The translations under genes and the position numbers were made by a program. Of a DNA stretch of 32,938 nucleotides, positions 24,346 to 30,183 are shown piece by piece (within the stretch, counting starts at the first letter, position 1; every line of letters starts with the position of its first letter). Source of the stretch: a virus. Below the pieces are notes generated by a model, which saw only the letters and a program-made list of their open reading frames with translations, was not told where the DNA came from and did not search any database. Where the stretch lies: the IMG/VR virus record IMGVR_UViG_3300031227_000236, positions 1-32,938 of that record. One strand, written 5' to 3'.

Positions 24346-24731
24346 ATCTCGGTGCGTTTATTGGTAATGATGGCTTTGATGTCGTCTATGTAAGGGCGGA
24401 CTTGTTCTCGGTCACTTTCTTTTTCTGGTTCTGATAGGTCTTTGAATGAGGTATTTATTTGTCGTTCCCAACGAGGTAGAAACTCCTCAAACTTTCCTTC
24501 CTTAAATATTTTATGACAATACCTCTGCCAATTACTCCACCTCTCATGCTCTAAGTGTGCGTAGTGTTCCATTCTTCGCCCCACCTCCCTCTCAATCTCA
24601 TCTAGGACTGCGGTGACGGTGTTGGCGATAATCTTATCTATCGCTTGTTGAGGTGTGACTGTTTCATCTCGTAGTATAGCTCCAAGCATTTCTTCTCTAG
24701 CTAACTTCTGCAATTTTTTAAGTAGTGTCAT
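24342..24731 (-). CDS. Helical phage protein with an EHERW motif, RyR-like (129 aa)
   Basis: Residues ~55-115 (HYAHLEHERWSNWQRYCHKI, then RWERQINTSFKDLSEPEKES and DREQVRPYIDD) follow the pattern LExxRW...W...LSExEKxxDR found in small phage proteins and related to the RyR-type domain. The function of the phage forms is not established. It is flanked exactly by a 17-bp direct repeat, suggesting a movable cassette. It ends in an ATGA overlap with the zinc-finger gene. Confidence 0.5.
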   Translation of the reverse strand: MTLLKKLQKLAREEMLGAILRDETVTPQQAIDKIIANTVTAVLDEIEREVGRRMEHYAHLEHERWSNWQRYCHKIFKEGKFEEFLPRWERQINTSFKDLSEPEKESDREQVRPYIDDIKAIITNKRTEI

Positions 24732-24744
24732 ATCTCGGTGCGTT
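24342..24744. repeat. 17-bp direct repeat flanking one gene (seam pair 1)
   Basis: TCATATCTCGGTGCGTT occurs at 24342-24358 and 24728-24744. Each copy contains a start codon on the minus strand. The pair brackets the gene at 24342-24731. Confidence 0.75.
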
Positions 24745-24745
24745 G

Positions 24746-24817
24746 TTATTTTAAGCCAGTGTTACTCACCTCATACAATCCTTCATATCCTACTACTGGC
24801 TTCCAAGTTGTTACCAT
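24746..24817 (-). pseudogene. NUMOD4 fragment of a homing endonuclease (23 aa)
   Basis: ATG 24817 opens WKPVVGYEGLYEVSNTG, an exact NUMOD4-type motif, then stops after 23 codons. NUMOD4 is an N-terminal DNA-binding element of HNH homing endonucleases. Here the nuclease is lost. The ATG overlaps the stop of the Cro-like gene. Confidence 0.65.
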
Positions 24818-24993
24818 AGTGAAGATTTTAGCTTTTCTAATATAGCTTCTGATGCTATCCCCTTACCTGTAAGCAAACGAGAAATGTACGTGTAATGAAC
24901 TCCGCTTCGTTCCCCTAGTTGCCTTATGGTAAGTCCTGCCTTATCCATCTTTTTACGTAATGGATATTCCTTTGTTATTGTGTAACGTATCAT
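24811..24993 (-). CDS. Cro/CI-type helix-turn-helix regulator (60 aa)
   Basis: The sequence LRKKMDKAGLTIRQLGERSG, then VHYTYISRLLTGKG, is a standard HTH_3 fold: MDKAGLTIRQLGERSGV as helices 1-2 and the recognition helix around HYTYISRLL. At 60 residues it is a single domain, Cro-sized, without a CI dimerisation domain. It may bind the inverted repeats at 20374-20400 or 20017-20043; I have not matched them directly. A lysis/lysogeny or early-gene role is inferred. Confidence 0.8.
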   Translation of the reverse strand: MIRYTITKEYPLRKKMDKAGLTIRQLGERSGVHYTYISRLLTGKGIASEAILEKLKSSLW

Positions 24994-25008
24994 ACTAACA
25001 GTCTAACA

Positions 25009-25071
25009 TTATTTACACAGTCGGTCTAGCTCTTGGCAGTGTTCTAGGTCTGGTACGTGTTTCTTAGTCAT
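25009..25071 (-). CDS. Possible 20-aa peptide or truncated gene
   Basis: MTKKHVPDLEHCQELDRLCK is preceded by the common leader AATAACTATG. It resembles the start of a longer phage protein cut short by a stop. Expression is uncertain. Confidence 0.3.
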   Translation of the reverse strand: MTKKHVPDLEHCQELDRLCK

Positions 25072-25086
25072 AGTTATTGTTTAATT

Positions 25087-25770
25087 TTACTTAATTACCG
25101 CCGTGTATGTTTTGCCGTCTACTGTGACAGACACTTCTTTTCCTGATAAGGACGGAGTGATGCCAGTTTCTTTTAACAGGCCATATGCTACGTTCCCCTT
25201 TTCTAACTTTGAACAAGTAATAGTTTTTTCAGCATCGGTAATTTCTCTCCAGACACCAATACCAGCAAACACTTTTAAGCCGCAAGATACAGTTTCTTTC
25301 GCAGTAATATACAATCCTGCTGATATTCCACTGAAGCTACCTGCTTCGATGAAGCTACCTGCTTCGATGAAGCTACCTGCTTCGATGGAGTCACCTGCTT
25401 TGATGGAGTAATCTGCTTTGATGGAGTAACCTGCTTCGATGGAGTAATCTGCTTTGATGAAGCCACCTGCTTCGATGGAGTCACCTGCTTTGATGGAGCT
25501 AACTGCTTCGATGAAGCTACCTGCTTTGATGGAGTAATCTGCTTTGATGAAGCTACCTGCTTTGATGAAGCTACCTGCTTCGATGAAGCTACCTGCTTCG
25601 ATGAAGCTACCTGCTTCGATGGAGTAATCTGCTTTGATGGAGTAACCAGCACAGTCGATACTTCCTTTTACGTCAATCGCTTTTTCTACGAGTAGGTTAC
25701 CTGTCAGTATTAAATCGCCATCAACTACTAGCTCTCCTTTAATCGTTCCTTCTTTTTTATATGTGTTCAT
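25087..25770 (-). CDS. Hexapeptide-repeat beta-helix protein (227 aa)
   Basis: After an N-terminal cap similar to bactofilin-type proteins (GELVVDGDLILTGNLLVEKA) come about 17 tandem six-residue units of form xxI(E/K)A(G/D), residues ~43-144. A beta-rich C-terminus with a small domain (SGKEVSVTVDGKTYTAVIK) follows. Six residues per face fits a left-handed three-sided helix of about 6 turns. Bactofilins polymerise; that ability is not shown here. The repeat is an 18-bp DNA tandem, so copy number can change readily. Confidence 0.65.
   Translation of the reverse strand: MNTYKKEGTIKGELVVDGDLILTGNLLVEKAIDVKGSIDCAGYSIKADYSIEAGSFIEAGSFIEAGSFIKAGSFIKADYSIKAGSFIEAVSSIKAGDSIEAGGFIKADYSIEAGYSIKADYSIKAGDSIEAGSFIEAGSFIEAGSFSGISAGLYITAKETVSCGLKVFAGIGVWREITDAEKTITCSKLEKGNVAYGLLKETGITPSLSGKEVSVTVDGKTYTAVIK
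25333..25650 (-). repeat. 18-bp tandem repeat, about 17 units
   Basis: Units of the form GAAGCTACCTGCTTCGAT (plus strand) with variants run from about 25333 to 25650. They encode the hexapeptide units, and two other frames also stay open across them because of the repeat. There are no spacers, so it is not a CRISPR array. Confidence 0.9.
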
Positions 25771-25775
25771 AAGTG

Positions 25776-25883
25776 TTATTTAATCGTTGGGTAAATCATA
25801 ATTGCCCTGGTGGCTTCGGTGCGGTCTGTGTCCCAGTACTTTTCTACTTCGTCTAGGGTTTCTTCTATTGTTGGGTTAGTCAT
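25776..25883 (-). CDS. Small unknown protein (35 aa)
   Basis: MTNPTIEETLDEVEKYWDTD onward, ending in RAIMIYPTIK. Leader AACACCTATGA matches neighbours. A plausible small gene, but unassigned. Confidence 0.45.
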   Translation of the reverse strand: MTNPTIEETLDEVEKYWDTDRTEATRAIMIYPTIK

Positions 25884-25888
25884 AGGTG

Positions 25889-26242
25889 TTATTTAGGGTT
25901 AATAATCTCTTTGTCTAGGGAGGAGAGGAGGGGAAAATCATCCCAGTTAAATATGATTGAGTCGTAAACTGTTGATTTTGCTTTATCCTCATCCCATTTC
26001 ATAGTCAATTTTTCTTTTTTACTTTTTGCCCAATCTTTCACCCTCTTCAACATCTCCTGATCGGCTTGTGCGATTGAGGTGGAGAATTTGTTTACAAGTT
26101 CTGTCCATTCGTATAAAGGCTCTTCAAAATGGCTAAAGTCGCTTTCTTTTAATTTACATCCACCGTCTGTCGCTGACCAGACTAAATCAATTACTAATTT
26201 AAATAGTTCACTTTCCAATCGTCTTTGTGTGTAGTTGTTCAT
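25889..26242 (-). CDS. Unknown small protein (117 aa)
   Basis: A helical, charged protein (FKLVIDLVWSATDGGCKLKE, later FSTSIAQADQEMLKRVKDWA). Its C-terminal codons DKEIINPK lie in a 23-bp direct repeat shared with a remnant at 26638-26660. No motif is known to me. The start at 26242 lies in a second direct repeat. Confidence 0.6.
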   Translation of the reverse strand: MNNYTQRRLESELFKLVIDLVWSATDGGCKLKESDFSHFEEPLYEWTELVNKFSTSIAQADQEMLKRVKDWAKSKKEKLTMKWDEDKAKSTVYDSIIFNWDDFPLLSSLDKEIINPK

Positions 26243-26246
26243 ATCT

Positions 26247-26627
26247 TTATTCTTGAATTAACTCATTAACATCAATACCTTTTTTTCTATCCTCATCTGT
26301 GATTTCACAGTCATCGAGGTTTCCAGAAAGTCCAGTGACATTTCCACGAAGTCCAGAGACATCTCCAGAAAGTCCAGTGACGTTTCCACGAAGTCCATCA
26401 GAAATATCTCCACGAAGTCCAGAGACATTTCCACGAAGTCCATAGACATCTCCAGAAAGTCCAGTGACGTTTCCACGAAGTCCATAGACATCTCCACGAA
26501 GTCCAGAGACATTTCCATAAAGTCCATCAGAAATATCTCCACGAAGTCCAGAATGCACTCCCTCAATTTTCACACCATCTTTAACGTGATACAGATTATA
26601 TTTATTTTTGGTTAGTGTTTTTTTCAT
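26247..26627 (-). CDS. Heptapeptide-repeat protein, GLxG(D/N)V type (126 aa)
   Basis: Eleven units of GL(R/S/Y)G(D/N)(V/I/L)x (residues 27-105) sit between a short N-terminal region and a conserved acidic tail (DCEITDEDRKKGIDVNELIQ). I know this repeat and this tail from small phage proteins of unknown function. A beta-solenoid or coiled structure is likely. It forms a cassette bracketed by a 17-bp repeat. Confidence 0.65.
   Translation of the reverse strand: MKKTLTKNKYNLYHVKDGVKIEGVHSGLRGDISDGLYGNVSGLRGDVYGLRGNVTGLSGDVYGLRGNVSGLRGDISDGLRGNVTGLSGDVSGLRGNVTGLSGNLDDCEITDEDRKKGIDVNELIQE
26313..26549 (-). repeat. 21-bp tandem repeats, 11 units (two with +3 bp)
   Basis: Units such as CCAGAGACATCTCCACGAAG code the GLRGDV heptads. 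Two units are 24 bp (GDISDGL). The pattern repeats in blocks, which shows past duplication of several units at once. Confidence 0.85.
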
Positions 26628-26669
26628 ATCTTTATTCTTTAGGGTTAATAATCTCTTTGTATAACTTGG

Positions 26670-26774
26670 TTAATCATATTCTTTTGCTAACATATTATTT
26701 AGGATTATAATCACAATCCCTGCTTCTGCTAGTTGTTTGGCTATTTTTAGGCTGGTGTGGTGTTTTGTGTTCAT
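26670..26774 (-). CDS. Small unknown protein (34 aa)
   Basis: MNTKHHTSLKIAKQLAEAGI onward. Its ATG overlaps the TGA of the upstream gene (ATGA). A short copy of its start (MNTKH) appears at 27153, in the other seam repeat, and stops after 13 codons. This suggests the upstream gene was inserted here. Confidence 0.5.
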   Translation of the reverse strand: MNTKHHTSLKIAKQLAEAGIVIIILNNMLAKEYD

Positions 26775-27155
26775 AGTGTTTGCTGTAATCTAGCTATTAA
26801 CTTCTCTACATCTTCTTTTTCGTACACAGCATATAGTTGTTCATCTTCAAACATTCCATCTCTTGATGTGTACTCAAAATCTACCTCAACACTTTCCCCT
26901 GCCTTCATTAAGGTACACTTATCTGAAAAATCACCAGAACCATTGTTCTTAACAGCCCCAACAATGCTGTCAAATAACCAATCGTTGTCGTAGTTCTCAG
27001 GGTCGTCTGCCTTAATTTCTAATTCTCTAAAAAAATGAGGCTCATAATATGAGTAAACAGTACCTTTCGGCATCCTTAACATTTCCTTTCTAGTAATTAC
27101 TTTCATACACCTTATATCTTATCCTTATAATGCTCTGTGTGTTTTGTGTTCATAG
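26760..27155. repeat. 17-bp direct repeat flanking one gene (seam pair 4)
   Basis: GTGTTTTGTGTTCATAG at 26760-26776 and 27139-27155, with four more matching bases (GTTT) after one mismatch. Each holds a TGA stop and an overlapping ATG. The pair brackets the gene at 26771-27106. Confidence 0.75.
26771..27106 (-). CDS. Conserved phage protein of unknown function (111 aa)
   Basis: The start KVITRKEMLRMPKGTVYSYY and the end YAVYEKEDVEKLIARLQQTL resemble a small acidic protein seen in several phages (function unknown). An acidic middle (DDPENYDNDW) and a short beta region lie between. Bracketed by a 17-bp direct repeat. It ends with ATGA coupling to the 34-aa gene. Confidence 0.55.
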   Translation of the reverse strand: MKVITRKEMLRMPKGTVYSYYEPHFFRELEIKADDPENYDNDWLFDSIVGAVKNNGSGDFSDKCTLMKAGESVEVDFEYTSRDGMFEDEQLYAVYEKEDVEKLIARLQQTL

Positions 27156-27356
27156 CGTTTTTACTGGTTTAATGCTCTCTTGGAAATTCTGAGAATCTTC
27201 TACATCGGACTCTATAAATCTATTTCCACAATGTTCGCAAACAGGTTCTTCTACAGGAATTGAATAAACAACTTTTTGCCCTGATGTTTGTCCTATTATT
27301 TTGTATATTTTATTGTTTCTCTCAAAAATTGTTCCTAGTTCAGTAATCCATTTCAT
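27150..27356 (-). CDS. Small protein with a CxxC pair (68 aa)
   Basis: A beta-rich start (IFERNNKIYKIIGQTSGQKV) followed by CEHCGNRF, a half zinc ribbon, and a polar tail. It ends in TGA within a seam repeat. Function unknown. Confidence 0.55.
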   Translation of the reverse strand: MKWITELGTIFERNNKIYKIIGQTSGQKVVYSIPVEEPVCEHCGNRFIESDVEDSQNFQESIKPVKTL

Positions 27357-27359
27357 AAT

Positions 27360-27482
27360 TTATGCACTTAACTCCTTGTTTAGTTCGCGGATAAAGTAAT
27401 GCTTCGATACCCACTCACCGTTAGCTTCCAATAGGATCTCTAACACCTTTATCTGCTGTTTTCCTGTTGGGTATCGTGACAT
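27360..27482 (-). CDS. Small protein with a winged-helix-like beginning (40 aa)
   Basis: GKQQIKVLEILLEANGEWVS followed by KHYFIRELNK reads like the first helices of a winged-helix DNA-binding domain, but the protein ends before the recognition wing. It may be truncated. It starts 5 bp after the stop of the SSB-like gene. Confidence 0.5.
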   Translation of the reverse strand: MSRYPTGKQQIKVLEILLEANGEWVSKHYFIRELNKELSA

Positions 27483-27486
27483 AAGC

Positions 27487-27981
27487 CTAGAAAGGTGAAG
27501 CCTCAGCGTCAGTGGCTCTTATTTCTTCGACCTCCTTTTGTGCGTCAGACTTCTCTTCTTCTTCTGGAGCTTCTCTAGGTACATTCGGTTCTTCCTTCAC
27601 TAATTCTCCCCACTCATCCAAAATGTAGCCACTAGGTGCTAGATATACGATAACCACCTTCTTGTTATTGATTATGTCTTTCTTGGTATAAACAGTTACC
27701 TCCTTATCAACCCACTGTTGGCTTTCTTCTCCGAAAGCGTCTATTAAGATATTGATAGAAGTTTGGTTTATCTTAAGCTTCTTTTCTCCATTTCTGGTCT
27801 CAATATTCAGGTAGAATTGTTCACCATACTGCCCACCGTCTTCAACAGCTCCTTCATTCTTAATGGTGATGGTGTCTTCGTTCTTAATATCTGCCTCGTA
27901 CTGAGTACCTTCCCATTCGTAAGCTTCCTTCCGTGCGTATGCTACTCCCCCGTTACCTGTATCTTTCTTTTGCATTTTCAT
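27487..27981 (-). CDS. SSB-like / ssDNA-binding candidate (164 aa)
   Basis: A basic beta-rich core (YLNIETRNGEKKLKINQTSI, then FGEESQQWVDKEVTVYTKKD) resembles phage proteins next to recombination genes. The C-terminus is acidic (EEEEKSDAQKEVEEIRATDA) and ends in ASPF, like the acidic -PF tip by which bacterial SSB recruits partners. I infer a single-strand-binding role. The OB-fold is not proven by sequence alone. Confidence 0.45.
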   Translation of the reverse strand: MKMQKKDTGNGGVAYARKEAYEWEGTQYEADIKNEDTITIKNEGAVEDGGQYGEQFYLNIETRNGEKKLKINQTSINILIDAFGEESQQWVDKEVTVYTKKDIINNKKVVIVYLAPSGYILDEWGELVKEEPNVPREAPEEEEKSDAQKEVEEIRATDAEASPF

Positions 27982-27986
27982 ATTGA

Positions 27987-28406
27987 TTATTTTTTGTTAG
28001 CGTCTTTATTAACTAGTGAGTGGTGTGTCTTCATCGTTGGGGTGGTATCTCTTTTACCCATTTGCTTTCCTCTTTTCACAGCTTGCAGGATAGCTTTCTG
28101 AGCAAGGTTACAATCCTCATAAGTGGCACTGTCTACACTTCTATTGGCCACATAATCCCTCAAGTAAGTGTAGAACCTTTCAGCGGTTATACCACCTTGA
28201 AAGGTGGATATCTCTTCCAGGATGGCTTGATTAACCATCTCTACACATGCGGTTCTTAATTCGTTCTCTACCACTACAATGTCTTCACCTTCCGCTACCT
28301 CAGCAGATAAGGAAGCAAAGTGGTCAGAGCTTTCATACTGTCCACCGCCATAAAGAGCATGGTTGGCTTTGCGGGTGTATGAGGTTGTTATGTTTGTAAT
28401 TTCCAT
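27987..28406 (-). CDS. Conserved replication-module phage protein (139 aa)
   Basis: The start ITNITTSYTRKANHALYGGG and the segment SAEVAEGEDIVVVENELRTA resemble a family of small phage proteins often found beside single-strand-binding or exonuclease genes. Function not established. It lies directly upstream of the SSB-like gene, supporting a role in DNA metabolism. Confidence 0.5.
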   Translation of the reverse strand: MEITNITTSYTRKANHALYGGGQYESSDHFASLSAEVAEGEDIVVVENELRTACVEMVNQAILEEISTFQGGITAERFYTYLRDYVANRSVDSATYEDCNLAQKAILQAVKRGKQMGKRDTTPTMKTHHSLVNKDANKK

Positions 28407-28407
28407 A

Positions 28408-28572
28408 TTAGATGTTTTTAAGTGATTCTTCTTTCATCACCTTGTAGAATAAACGATAGAAGTCATTGGGCTGCTTTAGCTTCAACTTCCTGCGTATCTC
28501 TGCCTGGGTGATAAATAAGGGGTCTGCACAATGGTCCAACATCATCCTCTTAGTTCGTTTGTCCATTTTCAT
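28408..28572 (-). CDS. Small basic helical protein (54 aa)
   Basis: MKMDKRTKRMMLDHCADPLF, then a helical region (ITQAEIRRKLKLKQPNDFYR). It overlaps the end of the cysteine-rich gene by 23 bp. Basic and helical, possibly DNA-binding. Confidence 0.5.
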   Translation of the reverse strand: MKMDKRTKRMMLDHCADPLFITQAEIRRKLKLKQPNDFYRLFYKVMKEESLKNI

Positions 28573-28720
28573 TTTGATGGAATTTGCTCTTATTTAGTAA
28601 TCTGTTCTTTCTCTCAACCAGCTCCTCATTACTAGCTCCACAATCGAGGACATGTTGACAACTCCAGCAACCATCAAAGAATATGAGATTGGTTAAGTGG
28701 TCTGGGTTCTTGCATTTCAT
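28550..28720 (-). CDS. Cysteine-rich small protein (56 aa)
   Basis: It contains CKNPDH at residues 3-8 and CWSCQHVLDC near 24-33, a possible zinc site, then a charged helix. It starts 3 bp from the neighbouring stop. Function unknown. Confidence 0.5.
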   Translation of the reverse strand: MKCKNPDHLTNLIFFDGCWSCQHVLDCGASNEELVERKNRLLNKSKFHQNENGQTN

Positions 28721-28723
28721 AAG

Positions 28724-28978
28724 CTAAAATATTTGACCGTCTAAAGCGATGCCCTGCTCTTTCTGTCTAAGAGCGTCCCATACCACTTCACTCCCACTGT
28801 GGTGATAGGCGTACATCTCTGCATCATCGAAGTTCGACCTCTTGCCTTCGATGATAAACTCTCCGTCTGCCAACTTCTCAATCATAGTCGGATGACTATA
28901 AGGCGCATTGTTGAAAAGGCTTTCATGATGCCAATCAAATGCTTGTCCTGGATCCTTCTCATCTGTTGGGTAAGACAT
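28724..28978 (-). CDS. Unknown small protein (84 aa)
   Basis: Polar and rich in His, Tyr and Asp (DWHHESLFNNAPYSHPTMIE). It contains a few beta strands and no motif I recognise. It starts 3 bp before the stop of the small membrane protein. Confidence 0.55.
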   Translation of the reverse strand: MSYPTDEKDPGQAFDWHHESLFNNAPYSHPTMIEKLADGEFIIEGKRSNFDDAEMYAYHHSGSEVVWDALRQKEQGIALDGQIF

Positions 28979-28981
28979 ATT

Positions 28982-29095
28982 TTATATGCTACTGATAAAG
29001 CTATCTGATATGCCGGATAGTTCGGCAATGATGATTGTGAGGGCGACTGATATAACTATCATTAGTCCCAAAAAAATCAAATCTTGTTTATTCAT
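28982..29095 (-). CDS. Small single-pass membrane protein (37 aa)
   Basis: MNKQDLIFLGLMIVISVALT leads through one hydrophobic helix. It is the first gene after the promoter at 29126-29155 and thus probably expressed early. Small early membrane proteins in phages may disturb host functions; here this is only a guess. Confidence 0.55.
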   Translation of the reverse strand: MNKQDLIFLGLMIVISVALTIIIAELSGISDSFISSI

Positions 29096-29125
29096 ATTGT
29101 TTTATACGTTACTTCTAATACCTAC

Positions 29126-29155
29126 AATATAACACAATTATTACAGTTGTAACAA
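29126..29155 (-). promoter_or_regulatory. Early-region sigma70-like promoter with palindrome
   Basis: Minus strand TTGTTA (29155-29150), 18 bp, TATATT (29131-29126, 5 of 6 to TATAAT). TTACAACTGTAA (29152-29141) is a palindrome around the -35 side, a possible operator. Initiation would be near 29119, about 25 bases before ATG 29095. Confidence 0.6.
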
Positions 29156-29194
29156 TGGCCTCATAATGGCAACTGGGGATAACTTTTTGATAAT

Positions 29195-29221
29195 AAAAAT
29201 AGCCCACTTAGGGCTATTTTT
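29195..29221 (-). terminator. Rho-independent terminator of the lysis module
   Basis: Perfect 11-bp stem AAAAATAGCCC / GGGCTATTTTT around a 5-base loop, with T's after it on the minus strand. It lies 23 bp after the stop of the lysozyme-like frame and before the early promoter. It would work on either strand. Confidence 0.85.
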
Positions 29222-29244
29222 ACGCACGATGTTTGAGTGGATTT

Positions 29245-29514
29245 TTACCTCATTGCAATCTCTCTATAACAAGTCCACATCGCCCCCTTCCCTTGCTTGA
29301 GGTTCTTCGCCAGGAAGCGGAGAGCAAAGTCTGGGTCAATGGCTTGTTCGTAGGTTACAGAAGGATGGTCAGGTAAGTGAATTTGTACTAGTCCAAAACT
29401 CTGTTCCTGTTGTCCTTCATAGATACCCCTTGAGGCATCTGAGAATGAGTATCGGTGTCGAGATTGCACATCCACCTGATACTGACTTTCGCAACTTACT
29501 ACGGCATTTACCAT
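29245..29514 (-). CDS. Lysozyme-like transglycosylase (SLT), N-terminus unclear
   Basis: From ATG 29514 the frame reads MVNAVVSCESQYQVDVQS, with Glu-9 in the usual place for the catalytic Glu, then SFGLVQIHLP and FALRFLAKNLKQGKGAMWTC, matching soluble lytic transglycosylases. The first helix (LKRYISHISDEYGVSASM) lies upstream in frame but has no start codon. It continues back to the TGA of the gene at 29581. So the ATG form lacks part of the fold. It would cleave peptidoglycan glycan strands in lysis or entry. Real start not resolved. Confidence 0.6.
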   Translation of the reverse strand: MVNAVVSCESQYQVDVQSRHRYSFSDASRGIYEGQQEQSFGLVQIHLPDHPSVTYEQAIDPDFALRFLAKNLKQGKGAMWTCYREIAMR

Positions 29515-29580
29515 GCTGGCACTAACACCGTATTCGTCAGAGATATGAGAGATATATCGTTTTAGATTTGATACATCTCT

Positions 29581-29886
29581 TCAATAACTCTCTACCTCTT
29601 TTGCTAGTTCGAGTTCACGAGTCTCAATTTCCTTGCGGAAGTTGGTAGTGACCTCTAGCTCAATTTCGGTCATAGCTTCTTCAAAGGCTGCGTCATAGGC
29701 AGATTGGGCTTTTGCCGCTATGTCTGCTTTGGCCGCGTCTTGTGCGTCGGTTATGCGTTTATTGAGCATGTCCACCTCAACCTGTTCGGTCTTGGTTTCT
29801 TGATTGTACATGGTACCTCCATTTGTTGCTTCAAGAGCAACCAATCCTAACGCCACGGTAATCCCCACAAGGATTATCCATTTCAT
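29581..29886 (-). CDS. Membrane-anchored coiled-coil protein, spanin-like (101 aa)
   Basis: An N-terminal hydrophobic anchor (MKWIILVGITVALGLVAL) is followed by a long charged helix (about residues 35-101). The shape and place after a holin-like gene recall an inner-membrane spanin or a lysis-module anchor. It stops at TGA 29581, and the same frame then continues without a stop through the lysozyme domain. Whether the anchor and enzyme are one protein is an open question. Confidence 0.55.
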   Translation of the reverse strand: MKWIILVGITVALGLVALEATNGGTMYNQETKTEQVEVDMLNKRITDAQDAAKADIAAKAQSAYDAAFEEAMTEIELEVTTNFRKEIETRELELAKEVESY

Positions 29887-29948
29887 ACGTTTAGATTAAT
29901 TTCTAGGCCAACTCGAAAGCTGGTCCATATATTATACATTGTCTAAAG

Positions 29949-30119
29949 CTAGTTTCTTGGTTGGTTGGGGATAAGAAAAGTAAGGCCAGCAATAGCAGCA
30001 TATGTGACAGCTTCACCCAACGACATTACCTCAGTCAAACCAAAGTGACCTAACAAGGCAAGGATAGCTGCTACTACAGCAGGGACTAGAGCTTTTCTAA
30101 TTTCGGCTGGTTGATACAT
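29949..30119 (-). CDS. Holin-like small membrane protein (56 aa)
   Basis: MYQPAEIRKALVPAVVAAIL has a first membrane helix (residues ~9-27). A second (residues ~33-50, AVTYAAIAGLTFLIPN) follows a short polar turn. Two helices with basic ends and a place between M23 and lysozyme genes fit a phage holin that opens the inner membrane. Confidence 0.6.
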   Translation of the reverse strand: MYQPAEIRKALVPAVVAAILALLGHFGLTEVMSLGEAVTYAAIAGLTFLIPNQPRN

Positions 30120-30183
30120 AGAGAATAATTATGCGTGTAATACAAACATTATACCAAAAAAAATGACTGTTGATACAAAAATA

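Larger units (their letters stand above)
26238..26639. repeat. 17-bp direct repeat flanking one gene (seam pair 3)
   Basis: TTCATATCTTTATTCTT at 26238-26254 and 26623-26639. Each contains the start codon of a gene (26242 and 26627) and a preceding TAA. The pair brackets the heptad-repeat gene. Confidence 0.75.
25892..26660. repeat. 23-bp direct repeat (seam pair 2)
   Basis: Identical 23-bp copies at 25892-25914 and 26638-26660 encode KEIINPK in the same frame, once as a true C-terminus and once as a leftover before a stop (KEIINPKE). This is a scar of duplication or insertion. Confidence 0.75.

Noticed and set aside
25333-25650. CRISPR array
   Set aside because: The 18-bp units are contiguous without spacers and encode a repeat protein.
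27112-27153. 13-codon frame MNTKHTEHYKDKI
   Set aside because: It is most likely a duplicated start from the seam repeat, not a gene.
29581-29583. Genome-wide recoding of TGA (as in code 4 or 25)
   Set aside because: Several genes end in TGA that overlaps the next ATG (18053, 23809, 24342, 26771), and no virion gene has an internal TGA. The single in-frame TGA is a local matter.
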